From: Caldora sp965222765
GTDB lineage: Bacteria > Cyanobacteriota > Cyanobacteriia > Cyanobacteriales > Coleofasciculaceae
DNA length: 64,000 bases
Direction of reading: 5' to 3'
Assembly (NCBI GenBank): GCA_965222765.1
Contig: CBDCVG010000094.1
Location: 434,001 to 498,000, forward strand
This document shows positions 9,159-18,495 of the stretch, piece after piece; the first letter of the stretch is position 1; every line of letters starts with the position of its first letter. Made by a program: the position numbers and the translations under genes. The notes beneath the pieces were generated by a model. The model did no database searches, was not told the origin of the DNA, and saw only the letters and a program-made list of their open reading frames with translations.

Positions 9159-12100
9159 CTAATCAACCGTAAATCTATCAGCACTAACTTGAAGTTCTTG
9201 GGACATTGTCAGTAACTCCTTAAAGGAAGAGGAAATCTCCGTAGCCTCTTCTGAGGTTTGGTTGGCAATTCCTGCCACTTCAGTCATAGTTTGGGTTACT
9301 GATTGGAACTCTTGGGTTTGTACCTGGGTTGCTTGAGTGATACCCTCTACCAGCTGACTAATTTTAGCTGTGGCTTCGACGATCGCATTGAGAGTTTGAC
9401 GAGTATCGTTGACTAAATTAGTACCTTGAGCCACCTGCTGAATACCGGTTTCCATCACTTGGGAAACTTCGGCGGTACCTGCCTGGATTTCCTGAACTAG
9501 CTCGACAATCTCAGTAGTTGCTTCTGCTGATTGACGGGCTAGGGAACGTACTTCATCAGCGACTACGACAAAACCTCGTCCGTACTCACCAGCCCTGGTG
9601 GCTTCAATAGAAGCATTGAGAGCTAGCAGTTGGGTCTGAGTAGTAAAGTTACTAATGAGATTCACTACCCGTGAAACTTTCTGGGAAGATTCGCTGAGGC
9701 GCTTGAGGCGCTTGCTGGTTTCTGCCACTGTTTCCCGGATGTCCAGAATGCCGTCCACAGTGCGGTTCATCGCTGTATCCCCTTGGCTCACAGTTTGGTT
9801 TGCTTGTTGCACTGCAGCTTCTACCTGCTGGGCGTTGGTTGCCACAGCTTCCGTGGAGTTGACCATCGTCTGGATTTGTTCGAGGGCTTGGGTTAGAGAC
9901 TCAAACTGTTGCTGAGCATGGGTTGTGAGACCTGTGATCGCTTTATCGCTCTCCTGGGAAGTTTGGGTAACTTGTCGAGAGGAAGCTTGGACCTGCTTAA
10001 CAATAGTACGCAGACTTTGCAGGGTATTGTTGTAGGCATCGGCGACAGTACCCACTTCATCTTCCGTCACGGGAGCCCGAACGGTAAGATCTCCACTTAA
10101 AGCAGGTCTTACTGCTGTCAGTAACTGTACTACTCCTTCCTGGAGAGCCTGTTTGTCTGCTTTCTCTCGTGCCGCTACTTCCTTAAGCTGCTGAGACTGC
10201 TTCTGAATTCGCTCAAAAGATTCAGCCTGCTGTAGAACAATCCCTAATTGCCGTGCCATCTGTACCAAGAGGTTGACCTCACTCTGCTCCCAGTCACGGG
10301 TTTGGGAATTTTGCTGAGTTACCAGTAAGCCCCAAAGTTGGTCCCCTTTAAACATGGGAGCAATGACGTAGGCTTTCACACCCCACTCTTGCAGCAGTTC
10401 CTTGGAGAAAGTTAAATTATCAGCTTTGCGGATGTTATTGACTGCACTAACTTCATTGAAGCGATAGATACTACCTTGGGATTCCTGCAAGATTGGATCT
10501 GCTACTAGAGCACCTTCAGTTCCCACCAGTTTTAGGTAGTCGCCGCCAAGAGCTTCCATCACAAATTCCCCACTCCAATCGGCATGGAAGCGATAAACTG
10601 CTACTCGGTCGGCTTGGAGAATTTCCCGGAGTTCTTGGGTAGTAGCCCGGAAAAGACTTTCGGTATTGAAGTTCTGCTGCCGCAAACGCTCAGCAATCCG
10701 CTGTCCAATGGTGTCAATGAGATTGATGAAGTTGGTCTCCCGTTCAGCAAGTTTAGTCAATTGCTCGGACTGCTCTTGCACCTGTTTCAGGTACTCTACT
10801 TGTTGTAATGCTGCCCCCATCTGCAAGCCAATCTGAGCTAAGGCACTGACTTCTGCTGCTTCCCAGTGGCGCGGTTCATTGTTCTGATAGGCACTTAGTA
10901 ATCCCCACAAATTGTCTCCCTGGAACACTGGCACTACTACATAAGCTTTTGCTTTAAATTGCTCCAAGATTTCAATCTGACTGGGAGAGTGACCATACTG
11001 GTAGATATCATTAACTACTAAGGTTTCCCACCGACGATATTTGTCTTCTTGGGTTTGTCGTAAATTACCATCAAGGCTGAGAGTCTGAAGTTCGGAACCC
11101 ATTATTGGCAACCAATCACTACTCACTGACTCTGCAACAAACTCTCCACTACCGTTGTCATCGAAACGGTAAACGGCAGTGCGATCGCACTTTAGTAGAT
11201 GCCGCACTTCTTGAGTAGTAGTGCGTAAGGTGGTGGTTATGTCTTGGGACTGGAGGAGCCTGGCGATGATTTGAGCTACCCCTTTCTCCCTTTGAGCAGT
11301 TTTGGTCATTTGGCTCGATTGCTCTTGCAACTGCTCAATGTACTCTGCTTGCTGCAATGCTATCCCAACCTGAGCCACTATGTGCCTGGTGAAATCAACC
11401 TCAATCTCCTCCCACTGGCGAGGTCCACTGCACTGGTGGACGCAAAGCAAACCCCAAAGTTGATTCCCTTTGTTAATCGGCATAACTAGACTGGCTCGCA
11501 CTTGAAATTGGGAAAGGACTTCAATATGACAATCGAGCAGATTTTCCTTGTAGATATCAGCAACTACCCAGATCCGACCATTTTGATAGAGTTCCGTCAT
11601 GTTTTCACCAAAGCAATGGTCTTCAACTGGCACGTCCATTGCTGATGTATAGCTTTTGAGGACACTCTCAGCGACGAATTGCCCCTGATTAAAGCCAGAG
11701 TCAGAATTAAAGCGGAATAAACCTACCCGGTCAGCTTTGAGGAGATTACGCATTTCAAAACTCGTTGACTCGAAAACCTGATCCAGGTTGTGAGTTTGGC
11801 GGATGTTATTAATGATCTTGACTGCCCCTCGCTCTAACTCTGCAGCTTTAGCTAACTGTTCAGATTGTGTTTGTAGTTGCTCTAAGTATTCTGCTTGTTG
11901 CAGGGCGACCCCAAACTGTAAGGCAATCTTTGCTAAAAAGCGGACTTCGCTCTCTTCCCAGTGACGAGGACCAGAGTTCTGGTAGACAGCCAGTAAACCC
12001 CAAAGTTTTTCCCCTTTAAAAATTGGTGCGATCACATAAGCTTTGGCCTCAATTTGTTCCAAGTTGTCAATGTGACAGGGAGCGTAATTCATTTGATAGA

Positions 12101-15100
12101 TATCATCAACGGTCAAGCTTTCTTGGCGAGAATACCGACCTCCCTGATTTTCTTGCAAATAGGTGTCTTCCCAGATGGTTTCCATATCCGGACTTACTAA
12201 AGTCACCCAGCCTGCTGCCACGGACTCAGCAACAAACTTACCAGTCCAGTCGGGATTAAAAGTATAGACAGCAGCGCGATCGCATTTTAGTTGTAATCGG
12301 ATTTCTTGGGTAGTAATCCTGAAGAGGCTGTCAACTTCTGAAGCCTTGCGCATCTTATCGATCACGCGGGCGGCGGCTCGTTCCTTGGCTATAGTTTTGG
12401 TAATTTGGTTAGATTTGGCTTGTAGTTGCTTCACATAATCCGTTTGCTGTAGGGCTACCCCCAGCTGACCGGCAATTTGTCTGGCAAACTCAATTTCAAT
12501 ATCCTGCCACTGACGAGGTCCACCACACTGGTGGATACATAACAATCCCCACAGCTCCATATTTTTCAACAGAGGTACAATCAAATTTGCCCGGACTTGA
12601 AACTTAGAAAGTATCTCAATATGGCAATCGCTCAGCCCCATATTGTAAATATCAGTAACTGCCTGAACTTTTCCTTGGGCATAGTAGGGGGCATACTGCT
12701 CACCAAAGCAGTGGTCATGAACTTTGATATCCAGTGCTGACTTGTAACCAGCTACCACATCCTCAGCCACCATTTCCCCATCATCAAAGCCGGAGTCAGG
12801 GTAAAAGCGAAACACAGCTACTCGGTCAGCTTTGAGGAGCTGTCGGACTTCGATCACCGTTGCTTGGAAAATTGTTTCCCGGTTCAAGGACTGACGGCTG
12901 TTAATGAGGTTGACTGCTGCTTTCTCCAGTTCTATAGCTTGAGCCAGTTGGTTAGATGTGGTTCGCAGTTGATCGATATATTCCGTTTGCTGGATGGCTA
13001 TGCCAAACTGTTGACCAATCCGATTGAGCATCGCTACCTCCGGTTCCTCCCAGTGACGCGGACCAGAGTTCTGGTAAGCAGAGAATAAACCCCAGAGTTC
13101 TTGCCCTTGGAAGATTGGCACGATCATATAAGCTCGGATCTGAAATTGTTCCAAGATATCAAGGTGACAGGGAAAGTGACCGGCTTGGTAGATATCATCA
13201 ACCGCAAAAGTTTCGTTTTTGCGATATCGACCTCCCTGAGTTTCTTGCAAATGGGTATCTTCCCAAATAGTTTCTATATCAGGACCTACTAGGGGGACCC
13301 AGCCTTTGCCTACTGCTTCCGCAACAAATGTACCACTCCAATCATCATGAAAGCGATAGACAGCTACGCGATCGCACTTCAGATACTGGCGGACAGCTTC
13401 TGTAGACAGTCGGAAAACGTTGTCCAGATCTTCTAAATTCTTGCGAATTTTGTCAACGATCCGGTCTGCAGCTCGCTCTGCCGTTACCGTTTTGTTAATC
13501 AGCTTCGATTTTATTTGCAGCTGCTCAATATATTCTACTTGTTGTAGAGCGATACCAAACTGTCGACCGATCCGTTTTAAAAAATTCACCTCTGCTGTTT
13601 CCCAGTGATAGGCGGCAGAGTTTTGGTAGGCAGCAAATAACCCCCACAGTTTTTCGTTTTGGAAAATTGGCACAATCAAATAAGCTTTCGCCTGAAATTG
13701 CTCCAACAACTCAACATAACAATCAGAAAAACCGGCTTGGTAGATGTCATCAACAATTAAAGTTTCATTTTCGCGATATTTGCCCCCCTGGTGTTCTTGC
13801 AAATAGGTATCTTCCCAGACTATTGGGTTTTCGGCATCCACCAACCGCACCCAATCGCTGGTCACCGACTCAGCAACAAATGTACCACTCCAGTCATCAT
13901 GGAAGTGATAGACAGCTACGCGATCACACTTGAGACGCTGCCGGACTTCTTGAGCAATGTTCTGAAAAACACTCCCAGTATCTGAGGTCTTGCGAATCTT
14001 TTGGATCATGCGGAATGCTAATCGCTCACTGTCTGCAGCTTGGGTGAGCTGCTCGAGATACTCGGTTTGTTGCAGAGTTGCCAAAAACTGTCGCCCAATC
14101 TGAGCTAACATACTGACTTCTGCTATATCCCAATGACGAGGTCTTGAGTTCTGGTGAGCACTGAGCAGACCCCACAGCTTTTCCCCTTGGAAAATTGGTA
14201 CAGTTATCAAAGCTTTGGTTTCAAATTTTTCCAAGAACTCAGCCAGACCTTCACAGATATCCTGATTGACATCATCAACAGCTAAGGTTTCGTGCTGGCG
14301 ATACCGACCTCCCTGGGTTTCTTGCAAGTGATCTGGCTCGATGGTTGCTCCCACTAGTGGTACCCAAGTTTGGCTCATCGACTCCACCACATACTCACCA
14401 CTCCAGTCAGGATTAAAGCGATAGACAGCGACGCGATCGCACTTCAGTTGCTGCCGGACTACTCGAGTAACACTCTGTAAAAAGTTGCTACCACCCGTAG
14501 TATTACGCAGCTTATCCAGTAAAGTGGCTGCTATACGTTCCCCTTCTGCACTGCGGGATATTTGCTCAGATTGCGATCGCAGCTGTTCTGTGTACTTCAG
14601 CTTCTGGAAATTAAGAGAGAATTGATGAGCAATCTGCTTGGCAAAAGCAATTTCTGATGGTTGCCATTCCCTTGGATTACTGCACTGGTGAATGCAGAGT
14701 AAGCCCCACAATTGATCTCCTTTAATCAAAGGCATGACTAAATTAGCCCGTACCTGAAACTTAGAGAGAATCTCGATGTGACAATCAGGCAGCTCAGCTT
14801 GGTAAATATCCTTACATACCCAGTGACGACCCTGCAGATACTGCTCGGCCATATTGTCACCGAAGCAGTGGTCTTTAATCGGAGAAGACAAAGCTGAGAA
14901 GTAATCCAGGTGGACATCTTCAGCAATAAACTTGCCCTCATTTTGATTAGAGTGGGGTTCAAACCGGAATACTCCTACTCGATCAGCATTCAGGAAGCGA
15001 CGAACTTCTCTGACAGTGGACTGAAAGATAGTTTCCCCTTCTGAAGATTGCAGAATCCGCTCACTAATTTTACTCAATAGGCGATCCTGCTCTGCCTCTT

Positions 15101-17087
15101 TTCTCAGTTGCTTAGATGTAGTCTCTAACTGAGATAAATAGTCCAATTGTTTGAGGATACTAGTGAGACGGTCACTAACCATTGATAGTAGTATGCTTTC
15201 AGGATCTTGCCAGCGCCGAGGAGCTGAGTTTTGGTACACTCCTAGCAAACCCCAAAGTTGATCGCCATAAAAAATGGGGGCAATCATATAAGCCCTGGCT
15301 TGGTATTTTTCTAAGGAGGCAATATAGCAGTTAGAGAAACCAGCACCATAGATATCGTCAACCTGCTTTAGCTGCTTACTTTGGAAGTAGCTACCCCCTT
15401 GAGTATCCTTAAGGACAGTATCGGTCATATCAGGGTTGGGAGCAGAACCTAGAGTTTTCACTAGACAGCGGTCGTAGTTAACTCGTTCTTTAGATGTCAG
15501 ACTGGGATCTTCCTGTTGTTGTTTGAGCACCTCATTCCAGCCAGAAGCGACAGACTCAGCGATAAACTCACCACTCCAATCGGGGTAGAAGCGATAAAAA
15601 GCCACTCGATCGGCTTTGTAATACCGTCGTAGTTCCTGTGCCAGGTTGGCGAGGGCAATGTAGGTATCAGACGAAGGTTGAGTTTTTTCCAGGATTTGAC
15701 CTAAGATGACTTCCTGCCGAGCCAGCTCTTGCCGTCGGTTGCGAAATTCCAATGGCTGTAGATTCATAGCCAGTTCGGTGGTAATACTACTGAGCAGTAT
15801 GAGTTCAACTTCCTGCCATTGCCGGGGACGAGAGCATTGCTGCAGCACCAACAAACCCCACAAATCATCCCCTAGCCAAATTGGCAAACTGATACTAGCT
15901 TGGACTTGGAACTGCTCCAACAGTTGCAGTTGATGGGGAGTGACAACTGTTTGAGAGATATCATTGAGGATAATTGCTGGTTTTTCCTGGTAATCCTGTT
16001 GATGTTCTGCACCAAAGGCATTAACTTGCAGTAACTCACCCTGACTGGGAGTATAACCAGTCTTCATTGACTCAGCTACCACTACCCCTACGTTATGAGC
16101 CTGGAAGCGATAAATTAATACTCGGTCTACCTGTAGATGCTGATAAAGTTCGGTGACTGTAAGTTTGTACAAACCCTCTGGTTTGTTTACTTCGCGCATC
16201 TGACTAGCAAGGTTGAATAACCACTGCCGATGACTCTTCAATTGTTGGTTAAGCTCAATGGGCACTTTAGCCTGAGACTTTGTAGATGCTCCATTGCCCT
16301 GACTGGGACTTGGTGGTTGCTCCAACTCGGACTTGCTATCAGATTCGTGCTGAGATTGCTTGAGTTCTTGCATGGTTATATCTTTAGTTACTTCAATATC
16401 TGGTTGAGGGGGCTGACTAGGTAACGGAGAGGGGGTCGGGGCTCGGGGAGCTGCGGAGGATGAGGAGGATGGGAAATAATTTGCCAACAAGTCCTGGATA
16501 TTTGGTTCTTCGAGGAGTTTTAGAGTGTCTTCCTTATCTCCCTTGTCTCCCTTGTCTCTCTTATCTCCCTTGTTTCCCTTATCTCCCTTATCTCCTTGAT
16601 CTCCCTTATCCCTCTGATCCTTCTGAGCATCACCACCAACTCTTTGACTCCCAATTCCCAGAGCGGAGGCATTACCAGAAGCTTCGTTAGAGTTCATTTC
16701 GGAGCGAGTTGGCATTAAAGGTATTACTTGACTCATTTTTTCCTTACCCTCTGAACTTAGAGGAGTAAGTAACTCAGGGGAGGAAAGAGGGAAAACTTTT
16801 GGTTTAATTTCGGGATAGGAGCCTAGGACTTTGATTGAGGATTGGGGATTACTGATTGGTGAGGAGGGCAATTCTCCCTCTTTCTCTGTCATTGCGTCCC
16901 CGCGTCCCCGCGTCCCTGTATTTCCTTCCATAGGAGGAGGAAGAGGAAAGGAATCAGAGGGAAGTCGCCATTTTGCCAACTCCTCAGGATTGGTTGGCTT
17001 GTTCAGTTTAAGAATCCTTTTAATTTGCTTGATTAACTGCCAGATTGGCAAAGTCTCTATGTCGAAAAATATCCAGACAGTATTCAT
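9159..17087 (-). CDS. pixJ: PixJ/PtxD-like phototaxis receptor with eleven GAF domains
   Basis: 2642 residues. A ~290-residue low-complexity N-terminus holds a collagen-like KGD run (~156-186). Eleven GAF domains follow (~300-2290), separated by coiled coils, then a HAMP-like linker (SGDLTVRAPVTEDEVG, ~2330) and a methyl-accepting signalling domain to the end. No membrane segment is obvious. Cyanobacteriochrome signs: GAF3, GAF7 and GAF9 have both DHCF (Cys741, Cys1460, Cys1825) and a canonical DCH (Cys769, Cys1488, Cys1853). GAF6 and GAF8 have only Cys-His (Cys1307, Cys1671). GAF2 and GAF5 have Cys-Tyr (Cys587, Cys1123). GAF1, 4, 10 and 11 have no cysteine at that place. DHCF plus Cys-His marks DXCF-type bilin domains, commonly blue/green-responsive. 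It lies between CheW and CheA genes, as in pix/ptx operons, and presumably steers pilus motility by light. Confidence 0.9.
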   Translation of the reverse strand: MNTVWIFFDIETLPIWQLIKQIKRILKLNKPTNPEELAKWRLPSDSFPLPPPMEGNTGTRGRGDAMTEKEGELPSSPISNPQSSIKVLGSYPEIKPKVFPLSSPELLTPLSSEGKEKMSQVIPLMPTRSEMNSNEASGNASALGIGSQRVGGDAQKDQRDKGDQGDKGDKGNKGDKRDKGDKGDKEDTLKLLEEPNIQDLLANYFPSSSSSAAPRAPTPSPLPSQPPQPDIEVTKDITMQELKQSQHESDSKSELEQPPSPSQGNGASTKSQAKVPIELNQQLKSHRQWLFNLASQMREVNKPEGLYKLTVTELYQHLQVDRVLIYRFQAHNVGVVVAESMKTGYTPSQGELLQVNAFGAEHQQDYQEKPAIILNDISQTVVTPHQLQLLEQFQVQASISLPIWLGDDLWGLLVLQQCSRPRQWQEVELILLSSITTELAMNLQPLEFRNRRQELARQEVILGQILEKTQPSSDTYIALANLAQELRRYYKADRVAFYRFYPDWSGEFIAESVASGWNEVLKQQQEDPSLTSKERVNYDRCLVKTLGSAPNPDMTDTVLKDTQGGSYFQSKQLKQVDDIYGAGFSNCYIASLEKYQARAYMIAPIFYGDQLWGLLGVYQNSAPRRWQDPESILLSMVSDRLTSILKQLDYLSQLETTSKQLRKEAEQDRLLSKISERILQSSEGETIFQSTVREVRRFLNADRVGVFRFEPHSNQNEGKFIAEDVHLDYFSALSSPIKDHCFGDNMAEQYLQGRHWVCKDIYQAELPDCHIEILSKFQVRANLVMPLIKGDQLWGLLCIHQCSNPREWQPSEIAFAKQIAHQFSLNFQKLKYTEQLRSQSEQISRSAEGERIAATLLDKLRNTTGGSNFLQSVTRVVRQQLKCDRVAVYRFNPDWSGEYVVESMSQTWVPLVGATIEPDHLQETQGGRYRQHETLAVDDVNQDICEGLAEFLEKFETKALITVPIFQGEKLWGLLSAHQNSRPRHWDIAEVSMLAQIGRQFLATLQQTEYLEQLTQAADSERLAFRMIQKIRKTSDTGSVFQNIAQEVRQRLKCDRVAVYHFHDDWSGTFVAESVTSDWVRLVDAENPIVWEDTYLQEHQGGKYRENETLIVDDIYQAGFSDCYVELLEQFQAKAYLIVPIFQNEKLWGLFAAYQNSAAYHWETAEVNFLKRIGRQFGIALQQVEYIEQLQIKSKLINKTVTAERAADRIVDKIRKNLEDLDNVFRLSTEAVRQYLKCDRVAVYRFHDDWSGTFVAEAVGKGWVPLVGPDIETIWEDTHLQETQGGRYRKNETFAVDDIYQAGHFPCHLDILEQFQIRAYMIVPIFQGQELWGLFSAYQNSGPRHWEEPEVAMLNRIGQQFGIAIQQTEYIDQLRTTSNQLAQAIELEKAAVNLINSRQSLNRETIFQATVIEVRQLLKADRVAVFRFYPDSGFDDGEMVAEDVVAGYKSALDIKVHDHCFGEQYAPYYAQGKVQAVTDIYNMGLSDCHIEILSKFQVRANLIVPLLKNMELWGLLCIHQCGGPRQWQDIEIEFARQIAGQLGVALQQTDYVKQLQAKSNQITKTIAKERAAARVIDKMRKASEVDSLFRITTQEIRLQLKCDRAAVYTFNPDWTGKFVAESVAAGWVTLVSPDMETIWEDTYLQENQGGRYSRQESLTVDDIYQMNYAPCHIDNLEQIEAKAYVIAPIFKGEKLWGLLAVYQNSGPRHWEESEVRFLAKIALQFGVALQQAEYLEQLQTQSEQLAKAAELERGAVKIINNIRQTHNLDQVFESTSFEMRNLLKADRVGLFRFNSDSGFNQGQFVAESVLKSYTSAMDVPVEDHCFGENMTELYQNGRIWVVADIYKENLLDCHIEVLSQFQVRASLVMPINKGNQLWGLLCVHQCSGPRQWEEIEVDFTRHIVAQVGIALQQAEYIEQLQEQSSQMTKTAQREKGVAQIIARLLQSQDITTTLRTTTQEVRHLLKCDRTAVYRFDDNGSGEFVAESVSSDWLPIMGSELQTLSLDGNLRQTQEDKYRRWETLVVNDIYQYGHSPSQIEILEQFKAKAYVVVPVFQGDNLWGLLSAYQNNEPRHWEAAEVSALAQIGLQMGAALQQVEYLKQVQEQSEQLTKLAERETNFINLIDTIGQRIAERLRQQNFNTESLFRATTQELREILQADRVAVYRFHADWSGEFVMEALGGDYLKLVGTEGALVADPILQESQGSIYRFNEVSAVNNIRKADNLTFSKELLQEWGVKAYVIAPMFKGDQLWGLLVTQQNSQTRDWEQSEVNLLVQMARQLGIVLQQAESFERIQKQSQQLKEVAAREKADKQALQEGVVQLLTAVRPALSGDLTVRAPVTEDEVGTVADAYNNTLQSLRTIVKQVQASSRQVTQTSQESDKAITGLTTHAQQQFESLTQALEQIQTMVNSTEAVATNAQQVEAAVQQANQTVSQGDTAMNRTVDGILDIRETVAETSKRLKRLSESSQKVSRVVNLISNFTTQTQLLALNASIEATRAGEYGRGFVVVADEVRSLARQSAEATTEIVELVQEIQAGTAEVSQVMETGIQQVAQGTNLVNDTRQTLNAIVEATAKISQLVEGITQATQVQTQEFQSVTQTMTEVAGIANQTSEEATEISSSFKELLTMSQELQVSADRFTVD
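16525..16615 (-). repeat. 9-bp repeats encoding (KGD)n in the receptor
   Basis: About ten degenerate copies of a 9-bp unit (TCTCCCTTA on the plus strand) encode a Lys-Gly-Asp run with occasional Arg, Gln or Asn. It gives a highly charged, probably disordered stretch before the first GAF domain. Confidence 0.8.
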
Positions 17088-17163
17088 CGTTTTTCACAAA
17101 ATGTTGTTGCGGCTAGGAATTGGGAATGGTTTACTCTTCTTCATTTCAATTATTGTCCCTATT

Positions 17164-17325
17164 AGCCATTAACCATTAACCATTAACCATTAACCATTAA
17201 CCATTAACCATTAACCATTAACCATTAACCATTAACCATTAACCATTAACCATTAACCATTAACCATTAACCATTAACTATTAACCATTAACCATTAACC
17301 ATTAGCCATTAACCATTAGCTATTC
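17164..17325. repeat. 7-bp tandem repeat (ATTAACC)
   Basis: More than twenty nearly perfect units of ATTAACC, with ATTAGCC and ATTAACT variants at the edges, between the CheW and receptor genes. This is a short tandemly repeated repetitive (STRR) sequence of the kind known from filamentous cyanobacteria. It lies in the transcribed spacer of the operon. Confidence 0.92.
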
Positions 17326-17847
17326 TCTAACTCCTCCAAGAAGTTTAGTAATGGCAGTAACATCCAAGACAATACCGCTCACTCCTGGTAAAGAACCCAG
17401 AACAAAAGGCATAAGTTTAGGAGGAAAAGTACCAGCAGTAGATGGTTTTAGTTGCTGCAAGTCGTGTAATTCAATGTCATTTACTTGCTCTACCACCAAA
17501 CCCAAAGGTTGGTTATTAACCTCAATAACCATCGCTATTGGAGATGAAACAATTTGTCCTACCTTTGATAGGGGTATACAACCTACTAGTTCTTGGAGAT
17601 CTACGAGCCAGAGCATTTCTCCCCGCCAATTACCAATGCCCAAAACGCAACTCGGCATTTCCGGAACTTGCAGAATTTCTACCCAATTTAACCTGAGAAT
17701 TTCCGTAATCTGCTCTAAAGGGAGCAGTCCACTCTCCTCCTTACTCAGAGAAAAGCGTAGCAACCGTTGGCGAGTTTCTGGGGCTAATGGTTCTAATGTC
17801 AGTGGATCAAGAGTGGTTAGTGTTAGTAGTGAATCAAGGGAAGTCAT
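17320..17847 (-). CDS. pixI: CheW-like adaptor (PixI-like)
   Basis: About 175 residues from the ATG of MTSLDSLLTL; an in-frame start ten codons upstream (MCILTNYQFP) lies in repeat-derived sequence and is less likely. The CheW domain shows RFSLSKEESGLLPLEQITEI, VLGIGNWRGEMLWLVDLQEL and VVEQVNDIELHDLQQL. It should couple the multi-GAF receptor to the CheA kinase. Its position between the CheY gene and the receptor gene matches PixI in the pix operon of Synechocystis and PtxC in Nostoc. Confidence 0.85.
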   Translation of the reverse strand: MTSLDSLLTLTTLDPLTLEPLAPETRQRLLRFSLSKEESGLLPLEQITEILRLNWVEILQVPEMPSCVLGIGNWRGEMLWLVDLQELVGCIPLSKVGQIVSSPIAMVIEVNNQPLGLVVEQVNDIELHDLQQLKPSTAGTFPPKLMPFVLGSLPGVSGIVLDVTAITKLLGGVRE

Positions 17848-17873
17848 GGGGAATTGGTAATTGGTCAATATGC

Positions 17874-17940
17874 ACAAACAACGAACAACTAATAACCAAC
17901 AACGAACAACTAATAACCAACAACGAACAACTAATAATTA
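17874..17940. repeat. 21-bp tandem repeat (three heptamers per unit)
   Basis: Three units of CAACGAACAACTAATAAC fill the gap between the CheY and CheW genes. The last unit supplies the stop codon and final residues of the CheY-like protein. Confidence 0.85.
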
Positions 17941-18299
17941 GTCAATTGTTGAACTGTTTTAATCAATTCTTGCTTGTTGATTGGCTTGGGAATGTAAGCA
18001 TCTGCTCCTAGCATAGAACCCCAAAGCTTATCTACTTCAGTATCTTTGGTTGAGCAAATCGCTACTGGAATTTTTTGAGTACTGGTATTAGTCTTGATTT
18101 CGCGGCAAAGTTCAAATCCGCTTTGTCCCGGTAAGATTACATCAACAATCACCAAATCCGGTTTCTGTGATTTGAGTTTGTTCTGGGCTTCCTCACTACT
18201 AATGACACTAATTACGCTTAAACCAGCTTGCTCGAGACAACCAACAATCATTTGAGTTTGGGTTGGGCTATCTTCAACTAACAGAACTGTAGTCACCAT
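17931..18299 (-). CDS. pixH: CheY-like response regulator (PixH-like)
   Basis: 122 residues, a single receiver domain: acidic pocket LLVEDS at residues 6-11, phospho-acceptor Asp in VIVDVILPGQSGFELC near residue 53, Thr/Ser switch in AICSTKD, and the conserved Lys in YIPKPI near 106. It has no output domain, so it should act by binding other proteins, as PixH does with pilus motor components. It is the second gene of the operon, between the PixG-like and CheW genes. The C-terminal residues LTNY merge with a 21-bp repeat. Confidence 0.88.
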   Translation of the reverse strand: MVTTVLLVEDSPTQTQMIVGCLEQAGLSVISVISSEEAQNKLKSQKPDLVIVDVILPGQSGFELCREIKTNTSTQKIPVAICSTKDTEVDKLWGSMLGADAYIPKPINKQELIKTVQQLTNY

Positions 18300-18495
18300 T
18301 TTTACTGTTTACTCACACTATATTTACAAAAAAAAAATTGTGAATTTATAATGCTAATTCACTACATACTTGCTACAGATACTTGTGTTGCTCAGGCTTT
18401 TTTTCTAACCTCCCTCCTTTTAAAGTCGATCTGTAGCACAGTAAAAGTGAAATGGTGTAACAATTGGTATTCATACAATCAAGTCCGTTTTCTTC

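Noticed and set aside
16831..17172. 113-codon frame antisense to the receptor N-terminus
   Set aside because: Lies opposite the receptor's low-complexity region, which explains its length.
17164..17325. Regular repeat array considered as a CRISPR
   Set aside because: The units are 7 bp and contiguous, with no spacers; it is a heptamer STRR array. No CRISPR array or cas gene was seen anywhere in the window.
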